From positions 1 through 29,277 of the forward strand of contig JABXGX010000288.1 of assembly GCA_016550405.1 (NCBI GenBank): a stretch of 29,277 nt of DNA, read 5' to 3'. The translations under genes and the position numbers were made by a program. The DNA is from an archaeon. GTDB lineage: Archaea > Asgardarchaeota > Hermodarchaeia > Hermodarchaeales > Hermodarchaeaceae. The first letter of the stretch is position 1. Each line of letters begins with the position of its first letter. Positions 15,131 through 23,672 of this stretch are shown here, one piece after another. The notes below the pieces were generated by a model. That model saw only the letters and a list, made by a program, of their open reading frames with translations, was not told the DNA's origin and searched no databases.

Positions 15131-16075
15131 TTGAAGCAGATCGTAGAATGTGTACCTAATTTCAGTGTTGGCGATGACACCAAGACTATCGAAGCCATTG
15201 TCGAAACCATCAAAAAAACAAAGGGCGTGCAGCTCCTTGACTATGAACATGATACGGCCTACAATCGGCTGGTGGTGACCTATTTTGGTGAACCTCAAGC
15301 CTGCAAAACCGCTATGCTCAATGCAGGTCGAGTAGCTGTTGAACGCCTGGATATGCGGAAACACAAAGGACAACACCCGCGGATTGGCGTATTAGATGTG
15401 GCCCCATTTGTCCCCATCAAAAATATTACCATCGAAGAGTGCATCCAATTATCCAAGGAGTTTGCCAAAGCCTTCGCGGAAGAACACCAAGTCCCGGTCT
15501 ATCTGTATGGTGAAGCAGCGGAAACCCCCGAGAAGGGCGATGTCGATTGGATTCGTAAAGGCGAGTGGGAAGCCCTTGAAACGAATATGCAAAATCCAGA
15601 GAGACGACCAGCCTTTGGTCCGAGCAAACCGCATCCCAGTGCCGGTGCAACAATGACTGGTGCCCGTGAAGTAATGGTTGGACTTAACATTAATTTAGGG
15701 ACCACTGATTTAGGGATTGCCAAAGCTGTGGCCAAAGCGATTCACAAGAAGAAGGGAGGACTTGTCCGTATCAAAGCAATGGGTTGCCTTTGGGAAGACC
15801 GAGGAATCACACAAATCGGCATAACCAACACAGACTTTCGTAAATCCCCGCTCTATCGACAATTCGAATTGGTCAAGATTGAGGCAGCGCGCTTCGGAGT
15901 GAATGTGGTAGGCGCTGAATTCTGTGGGCTAGTTCCCATTCAAGCCCTTGTCGATGTTGCTAATTATTATCTTCGCCTTGAAGGATTTGAGATGAAAGAT
16001 CTTCTTGAAGTAGCCATTGATAGCAAACTTACCGAAACCGATCCCAACCATACTAGTATCCTCTCCAGCGATTAA
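15131..16075 (+). CDS. ftcD: Glutamate formimidoyltransferase
   Basis: Last step of this histidine route: transfers the formimino group from N-formimino-L-glutamate to tetrahydrofolate, releasing glutamate. The 314-aa protein corresponds to the formiminotransferase part only. It shows VECVPNFSVGDD at the N-terminus, HKGQHPRIGVLDVAPFVP with His82 matching the catalytic His of the mammalian enzyme, and FGPSKPHPSAGATMTGAREV in the second subdomain. The cyclodeaminase domain of the mammalian fusion is absent and no separate fchA is in the window. The start is TTG 15131; no ATG or GTG in frame fits better, and the conserved sequence begins right after it. The short gap to hutU implies co-transcription. 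Confidence 0.96.
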   Translation: MKQIVECVPNFSVGDDTKTIEAIVETIKKTKGVQLLDYEHDTAYNRLVVTYFGEPQACKTAMLNAGRVAVERLDMRKHKGQHPRIGVLDVAPFVPIKNITIEECIQLSKEFAKAFAEEHQVPVYLYGEAAETPEKGDVDWIRKGEWEALETNMQNPERRPAFGPSKPHPSAGATMTGAREVMVGLNINLGTTDLGIAKAVAKAIHKKKGGLVRIKAMGCLWEDRGITQIGITNTDFRKSPLYRQFELVKIEAARFGVNVVGAEFCGLVPIQALVDVANYYLRLEGFEMKDLLEVAIDSKLTETDPNHTSILSSD

Positions 16076-16133
16076 AGCGTGGAACGACTTGAATCTGTTG
16101 ATTTATTAGGTTCTAACACCTTCAATTGTACTA

Positions 16134-17405
16134 ATGGAACGCTTGGATCTAGACATGGTCATCCTGAATGCTTCGGAATTACTCACCCTGCAGGGAGCCA
16201 GCCATACACCCAAACTGGGTGAAGACCTCAACGAGCTAGGCACCATCAAAAACGGTGGCATAGCTATCCGTGAAAATCAAATCGTCGCTGTAGATTCTAC
16301 CAAAAATATCAAACGCTTAGTGAAACCTGGAAGCCGCCCACAAATCATTGATGCCAAGAATCAAACCGTGATGCCCGGCCTCATCGACCCCCACACCCAT
16401 CTAGCCTTTGCTGGGACCCGAGAACAGGAATTTGTCCAAAAAATTCAAGGCAAATCATACATGGAAATCCTTGAATCGGGTGGTGGAATCAACGTCACGG
16501 TAGAAGCTACCCGAAAGGCGAGCAAGAATACATTGGTGCGATTAGGAAAACCCACCCTAACACGAATGCTTGAGTATGGCACAACCACCGTTGAAGGCAA
16601 ATCTGGCTACGGATTAGAACCTAAACATGAGATCAAACAGCTTCTGGCTATTCGAGACCTGAATCTCATTCACTACATCGAAATTGTCCCCACCTTCATG
16701 GGAGCTCATGTCGTCCCCACAAAATACAAAAAAGACCCCGATAAATATGTAAACCTCATCATCGAGAAGATGATTCCTGCTGTCGCCAGAAGAGGTCTAG
16801 CAGAATTCTGTGATGTCTTCGCGGAAAAAGGCGTCTTTGATATTGACCAAGCGCGTCAGATTCTTCAGGCAGGAAAGGAACATGGCCTAGTCCCAAAGGT
16901 GCACGCAGATGAAATGACCACTCTTGGAGGAGCTGAACTAGCTGCAGAGCTTGAGGCCGCTTCTGCAGATCACCTTCTTAAGGTTTCAAAGAAAGGGATA
17001 AAACAACTTGCACAGAAACAGGTTGTAGCTGTTCTACTGCCTGCTACAGCCCTTGTTTTAATGGAACAAGAATACGCCCCTGCCCGTACATTAATTGAAG
17101 CAGGCGTTCCAGTGGCGCTGGCAACCGATTATAATCCGAATTGCATGACTGAATCAATGCAACTAGTTATGACCCTAGCCTGTCTAAACATGCGCATGAC
17201 GCCAGCGGAAGCAATTTCAGCAGCTACGATAAATGCTGCTCATGCAATTAGACGCTCACATCTCGTGGGGAGTCTGGAACCGAATAAACAGGCAGATATT
17301 CTCGTCATGGACGTCCCAAACCATGCCCATATTCCGTACCATTTTGGTATAAATCTCGTCGATAAGGTGATAAAAGCAGGAAAACTGGTCTTTTCTGCAC
17401 ACTAA
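16134..17405 (+). CDS. hutI: Imidazolonepropionase
   Basis: Third step of histidine degradation: hydrolyses imidazolone-5-propionate to N-formimino-L-glutamate. It is a 423-aa amidohydrolase with metal ligands in GLIDPHTHLAFAGTRE (H87, H89), KVHADEM (H257 with E260), H280 in ASADHLL and D332 in ALATDYNPN, the pattern of HutI. The substrate-pocket segments VEGKSGYGLEP and TFMGAHVVP are also present. It lies 58 bases after ftcD on the same strand and is probably part of the operon. A T-rich stretch (GGGTTTTTG, near 17425) follows and could end the transcript. Confidence 0.98.
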   Translation: MERLDLDMVILNASELLTLQGASHTPKLGEDLNELGTIKNGGIAIRENQIVAVDSTKNIKRLVKPGSRPQIIDAKNQTVMPGLIDPHTHLAFAGTREQEFVQKIQGKSYMEILESGGGINVTVEATRKASKNTLVRLGKPTLTRMLEYGTTTVEGKSGYGLEPKHEIKQLLAIRDLNLIHYIEIVPTFMGAHVVPTKYKKDPDKYVNLIIEKMIPAVARRGLAEFCDVFAEKGVFDIDQARQILQAGKEHGLVPKVHADEMTTLGGAELAAELEAASADHLLKVSKKGIKQLAQKQVVAVLLPATALVLMEQEYAPARTLIEAGVPVALATDYNPNCMTESMQLVMTLACLNMRMTPAEAISAATINAAHAIRRSHLVGSLEPNKQADILVMDVPNHAHIPYHFGINLVDKVIKAGKLVFSAH

Positions 17406-17679
17406 GAAGGCTAACGTTGTTGTCGGGTTTTTGTTAACTAAATAAACAAAAATAGGAATGACCATAGTAAAATTAGCATTATTCCACGATTAGAACAATC
17501 CATTACGCTTTAAAGGGTCTTCCCCATGTTTTCCTGAGGTACGGGTATATTTGTTCTAGGCCGTTAATGCCCCAGCGCGGATATCAGTGGAGGTAAGCTG
17601 CCTCAAGTGGAGTACGGAGGAGGCTAGCTGTCACCATAATCTCCACATTAAACAAAAACCGATTAAATCGGAAAAAAGA

Positions 17680-18147
17680 ATGAAATTAACAACGACCTCC
17701 AAAGTTGCCCTAGTTTCAATAGCTACAGTGTGTTTCATAGCGTTCTTCATAATATTCACTCCCCCCATCAATGCTAAAGCTGAAGATTCCGCCCTCTCTT
17801 CACCCGGCATATGTATTTCTAAACAATTCAAGTACGCCTGGCTAATGGAAGGCATCGAATGGCGAGACAAAGACATCTATCTTCAAGGATTAGATGTCGA
17901 AGTATGGTACAAGGATTGTTGGATGTACATTGGTACCTTTACAACCAATGACACAGGCTGGATCGAATTTTGCGGTGTTCCAGCCGGCTGGTACGAGTTC
18001 CGGTGGGAGTGTGGCGGTGTAGACTTCAAATCACGACATTACGCTTGCTGCAATATGCAACATCACATTTGGGTCAATGAGATTGAGCCGAAAGGTGAAG
18101 AAAGGGCGACTTCTGCCTTTGTCTTGATGGGCATCTCTTACCGTTAA
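17680..18147 (+). CDS. Small secreted Cys-rich protein
   Basis: Starting at ATG 17680, the protein is 155 aa with a clear signal peptide: basic MKLTTTSK, hydrophobic VALVSIATVCFIAFFIIF, then Ala-rich PPINAKAEDS. The ORF is open further up to 17587, but that extension would bury the signal. The mature part has six Cys and a beta-sandwich pattern TNDTGWIEFCGVPAGWYEFR, like carboxypeptidase-regulatory or Cna-B type domains (T-x-G-x-I-x-F-x-x-V-P-x-G-x-Y). It may be a disulfide-stabilised extracellular module. I cannot name a function. A TATA-like CATTAAAC near 17646-17653 fits a nearly leaderless message. Confidence 0.65.
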   Translation: MKLTTTSKVALVSIATVCFIAFFIIFTPPINAKAEDSALSSPGICISKQFKYAWLMEGIEWRDKDIYLQGLDVEVWYKDCWMYIGTFTTNDTGWIEFCGVPAGWYEFRWECGGVDFKSRHYACCNMQHHIWVNEIEPKGEERATSAFVLMGISYR

Positions 18148-18231
18148 CTCCACGGGTAAGGGATGCCAATTTCTTTATTTTCTGTTTTAGCTAAAATCTT
18201 CAAACGCCTCTGGTACATGGTTCGATTCGTT

Positions 18232-18756
18232 TTAACAGGTTTGTCTAAGGGGTAAGAGAACCTGATAAGGATCTGTATGAATTACAATTTTGCCAGTTTC
18301 TTCAAAGGCCGCTAGACTGTACTCGAGCCCTATTTGTGAAACCGATTTTACGCTAAGTTGAGGTAAATAAACGAGAGAAAATCTAAAGTCCCGAGTCTGA
18401 TGAGAGGAGATTGTTGCCTTCTTGACTTGTCTTAGAGCTGTACTCTCCTCGTTAATACGGTCTTGCCCTATTGTCCTGACCGTTTTTAAGTGGAACTGGA
18501 GAAGGGGCGAGAGTGATTCTACTCTGAGAAAAACAACTAACTTCTTCAGGGTATTGCTGCTTACCTGAAACAAGAGAGAGAATCCTCGTTTCCGCTTCGA
18601 AGAAGCGATTAATCGAAACCGGGGTATCGTTATGATCCAGTGAAGTGTCTTATCGAAGGAATGACCCGTCGCTGTGAATTGAGGGGTTGACATTGTTCTC
18701 ACCAATCCAGTTACGAATAGTAACATAGCATTAAGGACCCGTCGAATTTTGTTCAA
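18232..18756 (-). CDS. Hypothetical protein (174 aa), unrecognised
   Basis: A reverse ORF with a TTG start and no competing gene on either strand. The first part is basic with a weakly hydrophobic N-terminus (VLNAMLLFVTGLV). The second half is more regular (SLVYLPQLSVKSVSQIGLEY, then EETGKIVIHTDPYQVLLPL), suggesting a folded alpha/beta region. A TATA-like GTATATTGG near 18802-18794 reverse would give a short leader. I recognise no family. The length without a stop argues for coding, while the TTG start and low-complexity N-terminus argue for caution. Confidence 0.42.
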   Translation of the reverse strand: MNKIRRVLNAMLLFVTGLVRTMSTPQFTATGHSFDKTLHWIITIPRFRLIASSKRKRGFSLLFQVSSNTLKKLVVFLRVESLSPLLQFHLKTVRTIGQDRINEESTALRQVKKATISSHQTRDFRFSLVYLPQLSVKSVSQIGLEYSLAAFEETGKIVIHTDPYQVLLPLRQTC

Positions 18757-18903
18757 GTATCTTGTTGATTGGCAGAGTTATCATAATTACCAATATACTT
18801 CCTATTAATTAGTCAAGGGATTGCCATGCAAGATCAATTTTGATACAAAGATATTTAGTCGTCCTGATAGCATACAGAGGATTCATAACCTCGAGGAATA
18901 TCC

Positions 18904-21900
18904 ATGAGGGTCGGTTTTGCGTTAGGATGGATACTTCTACTTATTTTGTTTCCTGTTGGCGTATTATCAGCACCTTTGGTGAATGATGGTTTTGCGACAA
19001 CCCAAGGTTTGGATTCATCGCCCGATTCGCCAGACCCAAGTATTGAAAATTTAAAATCGAGTGTTCCAATTCCGGGTCCAGATTTGGGAACGACCAATTG
19101 GACTTCAAATCATATTCAGAATCCTGACTTTGAGGATTGGTCAGATGCGTATAGTAGTGAGGGATGGACTTCAACTCAAACGGGTGATCGTCATCACTGG
19201 ATCGAAACTACCAAAGTCAGCGATGGATCTTACGGTGCTGGTTTTCATTGTTACAATTATCCTGATCAGTTCGAACACGCTACACTCGAACAATCGACAA
19301 TTAATGCGGATTTTTCGAATATCTCTTTGAGTTTTGATTGGTATTTGGACCAAAACAACGATCCCAGTGAGGATGCGATGTATGCAGAAGTCCAAATTCA
19401 AGATGGAACTCATACTTATTGGCTCTTTTATTATCTCAATGGTAGTTCTGCCATTGACCAAAACTCAACATGGGAAGGTTATTATGTTTACAATATGGGA
19501 CCAGCTAAGCAGTGGAATAGCTTCTCAAGGAATCTCACCGCAGATTTTTTGGCTGTTGCTGAATTACAAGGCTCCTACAGTGAACTGCTCTATGTTGATA
19601 ACATCAGGTTTCACCTAGAGACCTTCGGCGTGACTCTGAACCTCATCCGAGGATATATCGATAACATGAAATTATTGAATCACACCGACAATCACTATTT
19701 CATAAACCAAACGATGCGGAATGGAAATTTTGAAACAGGAGATTTTACCTCCTGGTCAATTCTTGATTCCTCGGATGCGGGTCACTTTGAGCGAAGTTCG
19801 TCTTCCCATACCGGTAGCTTTTGTGCAAATGCCACCGCGTATTCGATTGGTAATACCAGTGAAGTAACCTTCCGTGATTATCCTTATGTCCGACTCACAA
19901 GTTCACATCAAGGCCAGGTGAACATCTGGTGGTATCTTACAACACAGAATCTCACAAGTGACACCTATGCCTACATCGTTTTCGAAGCCTATGATGGAGT
20001 GGCACCGCGAGATATCTACTATCTCTTGAGCTATGGTGGCTCATCGAGCCCATTGTCGAATGGAACCACTAGTCTTGTTCTCAAAGCGGATCAATTCAAC
20101 ACCACCGGGACTTGGAATCGGTTAAGCGTCAACCTATGGACTGAAGCATTATCTCATTATACACTGAATGAACTGATGGTAGATTATGTTGAAATAGTAG
20201 TGATTGCTGAAGGACCCGAAGCCTTGATGAGTACGCTAATCGATGATTTTAGTTTCCGGGCTGCGACTTTAAATCACCGCGATTTTGAAGATCAACCTGC
20301 AGTGGGTCAACAAGTTCAAGGTTTTACAACGACATACTCACGAATAACGGTGACAAGTACAGCTTACGGTGGAAGCAAGGCTGGAAATCTAACCTTAATG
20401 AGTGGAAGTATATCGTTTGCTCCTCCACGTCTTCCCCTGCAATGGCGTCCATTGAATAGCTCTCGTGAAACTTACCTTGATGTGATGTGGCGTATCGTTG
20501 ACACAATTGCTACTAACCAAGTCTGGCTCCGACTCACCTTAACCAATGGGCATGAACTCAACTACTATATAAACGGGCTAACCACAGCCACTTCAAATAC
20601 TAGTTCCGTTGCCTATTTCAACGTAACAGATGCTAGCACTCTTGGTTCTTGGGTTCAAATGCACCGGGATTTGGTGCACGACTATGAAGCAGCCTTTGGC
20701 AGTCTGCCAGATACTACCATGGAGTTGCTCTACATGAGGGCTTCAACTAGTGCCCGATTGGAATTTCTATTCGACGACCTTTACTTGTATGATGACCCTG
20801 CTCCCACAATTAGCAATGTAGGGCACACACCGCTTCTCCCGGAGCCTGAGGAAATAGTTGATATCACCACGGATATTGTTGAGCAGGACCTAGTGACAGC
20901 CACTTTGTATTATCGTGTCGATGGAGGAGGCTGGCAGACGGTCGAGATGACTCCCCGATCAGGAGATACATATAATGCAACCATCCCCAACCAAGTCCAT
21001 AATGCCGTGATAGAATACTATGTAACGGCTAGTGACGATTGGGGCTTAACCACAACCGCTTTGAATGGGGAGAGCTATTGGACGTACATCGTCACTGATC
21101 AAACGGCGCCCACGATAGACACCATTATCCAGACACCATTGATAGTCAATTACCTTGATTCGGTTAACGTGTCCACAGTAGTAACTGAAGTAGGTAGTGG
21201 CCTTCAGAGCATCCAACTTTTTTGGCGGCTTAATGGTGGTGCGTGGAATATTACCTCTATGATTCCGACCGGCACCGGTGGTTACTATGTTTACATTGGA
21301 GCAGAAAGTTACTCAATCTTTGTAGAATATTTTGTCAATGCAACTGATAACGCAGGTTTGCAAGGCGTCAGTAGCACTCAAAGTTACACTGTCACCGACA
21401 CAATTGCACCTGAAATTACTAATCGCGCTCACTCACCAGCTATTGTGGAATACACCGATAATCCTACAGTTCAGTGTAATGTTACCGATGCCGCAAGTGG
21501 ACTAGCCACTGTCGTTCTCTATTATCAAGTCGACAGTGGCATATGGAATAGCGTTGCCATGACACCGTCTACGGGAACTGGGTTTGGAGGAACCATCCCG
21601 GCACAGGCGTGGAACTCTGTCGTACATTATTATGTCAATGCTACGGATAACGAAGGAAACTGGATTACATCCTCGGGCTCCTATACTGTTGAGGATAATA
21701 CGGATCCAGTTCTCCAATCAGTGATGAGAGACATCAGCACTGTCCAATACAACGACACGGTAGGTGTAAGTTGCGAAACTTCAGATGTGGGAAGTGGTCT
21801 AACCAGTGTAGTGTTGTATTACCGGAATGATTCAGGTTCGTGGTATTCCATTGGCATGACAGATAATGGAACGCATTACAACGGAGTAATTCCAGTTCAT

Positions 21901-23655
21901 CCATACAATCTAGTTGTAGAATACTACATCACAGCAACTGATAACGCGGGGAATGCCGTGTCGAGTACCAGTGATACCTATACAGTCTGCGACGATTATG
22001 AACCAATAATCTCAAATGTTGCTCAGTGGCCTGTTGTCGTTCTCCAAACTGATACACCGGAAGTCAGTTGTGATGTGTTCGAAGATGGAAGCAGCATAGA
22101 CTTTGTTATTTTGTATTATCGCTTTAATGGAATCAACCCATTCACAGCAGTTGTGATGGGTCACCAAGGTAGCGAACAATACAATGCTACTCTGCCACAG
22201 GGCAGCTGGAATAACCTCGTCGAATACTATATCACAGCAAATGATACAGCAGGCAATTCAATTACCGATGACTTTGGAGGACTTTATTATAGTTATACGA
22301 TTGGCGATAGTCAGAACCCTTCGATTCAAAATGTTAGCCACACCCCACTTGATGTTGAATACAATGATAATCCCCTAGTGGAATGTGATATAACAGATGT
22401 AGGAAGCGGGATCCAAGTAGTCGTATTATGGTATCGAGTCGGAACAAGTGGACCCTTCACCCCAATCACAATGACTGATACTGGTCTTGGTCATTACACC
22501 GCGAATATCCCTGCACAACCATATAGCGCCACAATCCAATATTACATCAATGCCTCTGACTGGGCAGATAATTTCAATGTTAATCCAGCCCCCGGTAGCT
22601 ACTATAGTTATACTATTGTTGATATCACCAGTCCGTCGATTTTCAACGTATACCAGTCCCCCACTATTGTTGAAGGTTACAATGTCGTTCTTTTGTTTTT
22701 CAATGTGACCGATTATGGAAGCGGCCTCAATGTTATTCAATTCTTCTATCGCATCGATGGAGGCAACTGGATAACACTTGTTGCGAATCACATATCTGGG
22801 GATCAATATGGCGGCTATATTCCTGGACAGCCCTACAATAGCTTCATTGAATATTATGTCAATGCCACAGATAATGCCAACAATATAGCCTTAGAGAATA
22901 ATGGAGGCAACTACTTCAACTATACAGTTGTTGACACACTGAAACCGGCAATTTGGAATGTTGATCAAATCCCTATCGTCGTCGAATATGATGATAGCCC
23001 GACTATCGGCTGCAATGCTACTGACCTTAACGGGAGTGGCATCCAAATAGTAACGCTGTATTACCGAACTGGCGGCATAGGTGCATTTTCAACTATTCTT
23101 ATGACAGATATTGGAGGCAATCAGTTCACAGCCCCTATCCCGGTTCAACCTTATGGTACTCTTGTTGAGTATTTTGTGAATGCCACTGATTTCATTGGAA
23201 ATTGGATTGTAGCAAACAATAGTGGGAACTACTATAGCTACACCGTGGGTGATGTCACTGACCCATTGTGTAGTATTAGTGTTCCTGAAGAGAACTCGAC
23301 CGTTTCAGGACTTGTATCCATTGAAATCGAAGCTAGCGATGCCGGAAGTGGGATAGCAAGAATTGTCATTGCAGTAGATGGAGAAGCCCTTACTGAACTC
23401 ACCAGCCTCCCATTTGATTATTCCTGGGATAGCACATCGATAAGTGATGGTTCCCATACAATTACCGTGACAGCCATTGATAATGCCGGAAACCAAGTAA
23501 TTCTCTCAATTGATATCGTCGTCCAAAATGCTCAACTCCCACCACCGATTCCAGGATTTCCAGTTGGGGCAATTGTGCTAGGCTTGACCCTTTCATTTTG
23601 CGTAATAGCATTTGTCCGTCGCCGTCGAAGAACTTACAAAGGCTTGAACTTGTGA
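18904..23655 (+). CDS. Giant membrane-anchored surface protein with tandem Ig-like repeats
   Basis: A 1583-aa type I surface protein. Signal peptide 1-22 (GWILLLILFPVGVLS). Three N-terminal beta-sandwich, carbohydrate-binding-like modules cover about 50-240, 250-450 and 455-625; the first two begin with NPDFEDW and NGNFETGDFTSW, and all end in a VDNIRF-type strand. Eight tandem repeats of about 95-105 residues follow (about 630-1448), each with D-x-x-x-P-x-I, a V-x-D-x-GSG-x-x-x-V-x-LYYR core and VEYY-x-NATDN-x-GN. A ninth, divergent Ig-like domain (1449-1538) precedes IPGFPVGAIVLG, one membrane helix and an RRRRR tail. N-glycosylation sequons are frequent. It is likely an S-layer-associated or adhesive stalk. 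GAGG seven bases before ATG 18904 and a TATA-like GATATTTAG near 18850 support the start. Confidence 0.85.
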   Translation: MRVGFALGWILLLILFPVGVLSAPLVNDGFATTQGLDSSPDSPDPSIENLKSSVPIPGPDLGTTNWTSNHIQNPDFEDWSDAYSSEGWTSTQTGDRHHWIETTKVSDGSYGAGFHCYNYPDQFEHATLEQSTINADFSNISLSFDWYLDQNNDPSEDAMYAEVQIQDGTHTYWLFYYLNGSSAIDQNSTWEGYYVYNMGPAKQWNSFSRNLTADFLAVAELQGSYSELLYVDNIRFHLETFGVTLNLIRGYIDNMKLLNHTDNHYFINQTMRNGNFETGDFTSWSILDSSDAGHFERSSSSHTGSFCANATAYSIGNTSEVTFRDYPYVRLTSSHQGQVNIWWYLTTQNLTSDTYAYIVFEAYDGVAPRDIYYLLSYGGSSSPLSNGTTSLVLKADQFNTTGTWNRLSVNLWTEALSHYTLNELMVDYVEIVVIAEGPEALMSTLIDDFSFRAATLNHRDFEDQPAVGQQVQGFTTTYSRITVTSTAYGGSKAGNLTLMSGSISFAPPRLPLQWRPLNSSRETYLDVMWRIVDTIATNQVWLRLTLTNGHELNYYINGLTTATSNTSSVAYFNVTDASTLGSWVQMHRDLVHDYEAAFGSLPDTTMELLYMRASTSARLEFLFDDLYLYDDPAPTISNVGHTPLLPEPEEIVDITTDIVEQDLVTATLYYRVDGGGWQTVEMTPRSGDTYNATIPNQVHNAVIEYYVTASDDWGLTTTALNGESYWTYIVTDQTAPTIDTIIQTPLIVNYLDSVNVSTVVTEVGSGLQSIQLFWRLNGGAWNITSMIPTGTGGYYVYIGAESYSIFVEYFVNATDNAGLQGVSSTQSYTVTDTIAPEITNRAHSPAIVEYTDNPTVQCNVTDAASGLATVVLYYQVDSGIWNSVAMTPSTGTGFGGTIPAQAWNSVVHYYVNATDNEGNWITSSGSYTVEDNTDPVLQSVMRDISTVQYNDTVGVSCETSDVGSGLTSVVLYYRNDSGSWYSIGMTDNGTHYNGVIPVHPYNLVVEYYITATDNAGNAVSSTSDTYTVCDDYEPIISNVAQWPVVVLQTDTPEVSCDVFEDGSSIDFVILYYRFNGINPFTAVVMGHQGSEQYNATLPQGSWNNLVEYYITANDTAGNSITDDFGGLYYSYTIGDSQNPSIQNVSHTPLDVEYNDNPLVECDITDVGSGIQVVVLWYRVGTSGPFTPITMTDTGLGHYTANIPAQPYSATIQYYINASDWADNFNVNPAPGSYYSYTIVDITSPSIFNVYQSPTIVEGYNVVLLFFNVTDYGSGLNVIQFFYRIDGGNWITLVANHISGDQYGGYIPGQPYNSFIEYYVNATDNANNIALENNGGNYFNYTVVDTLKPAIWNVDQIPIVVEYDDSPTIGCNATDLNGSGIQIVTLYYRTGGIGAFSTILMTDIGGNQFTAPIPVQPYGTLVEYFVNATDFIGNWIVANNSGNYYSYTVGDVTDPLCSISVPEENSTVSGLVSIEIEASDAGSGIARIVIAVDGEALTELTSLPFDYSWDSTSISDGSHTITVTAIDNAGNQVILSIDIVVQNAQLPPPIPGFPVGAIVLGLTLSFCVIAFVRRRRRTYKGLNL
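20790..23248 (+). repeat. Eight tandem Ig-like repeat units in the surface protein
   Basis: About 300-base units recognisable at protein level by recurring GSG-x-x-x-V-x-LYYR and VEYY-x-NATDN signatures. The units are diverged in DNA sequence, so this is old duplication rather than recent expansion. Confidence 0.7.
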
Positions 23656-23672
23656 TAAGGAGAGTCAAGGCA

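Noticed and set aside
16079..16133. Upstream GTG before hutI that begins with codons similar to the real hutI start
   Set aside because: It is out of frame with hutI by one base and the ORF soon diverges from any HutI-like sequence. Local resemblance only.
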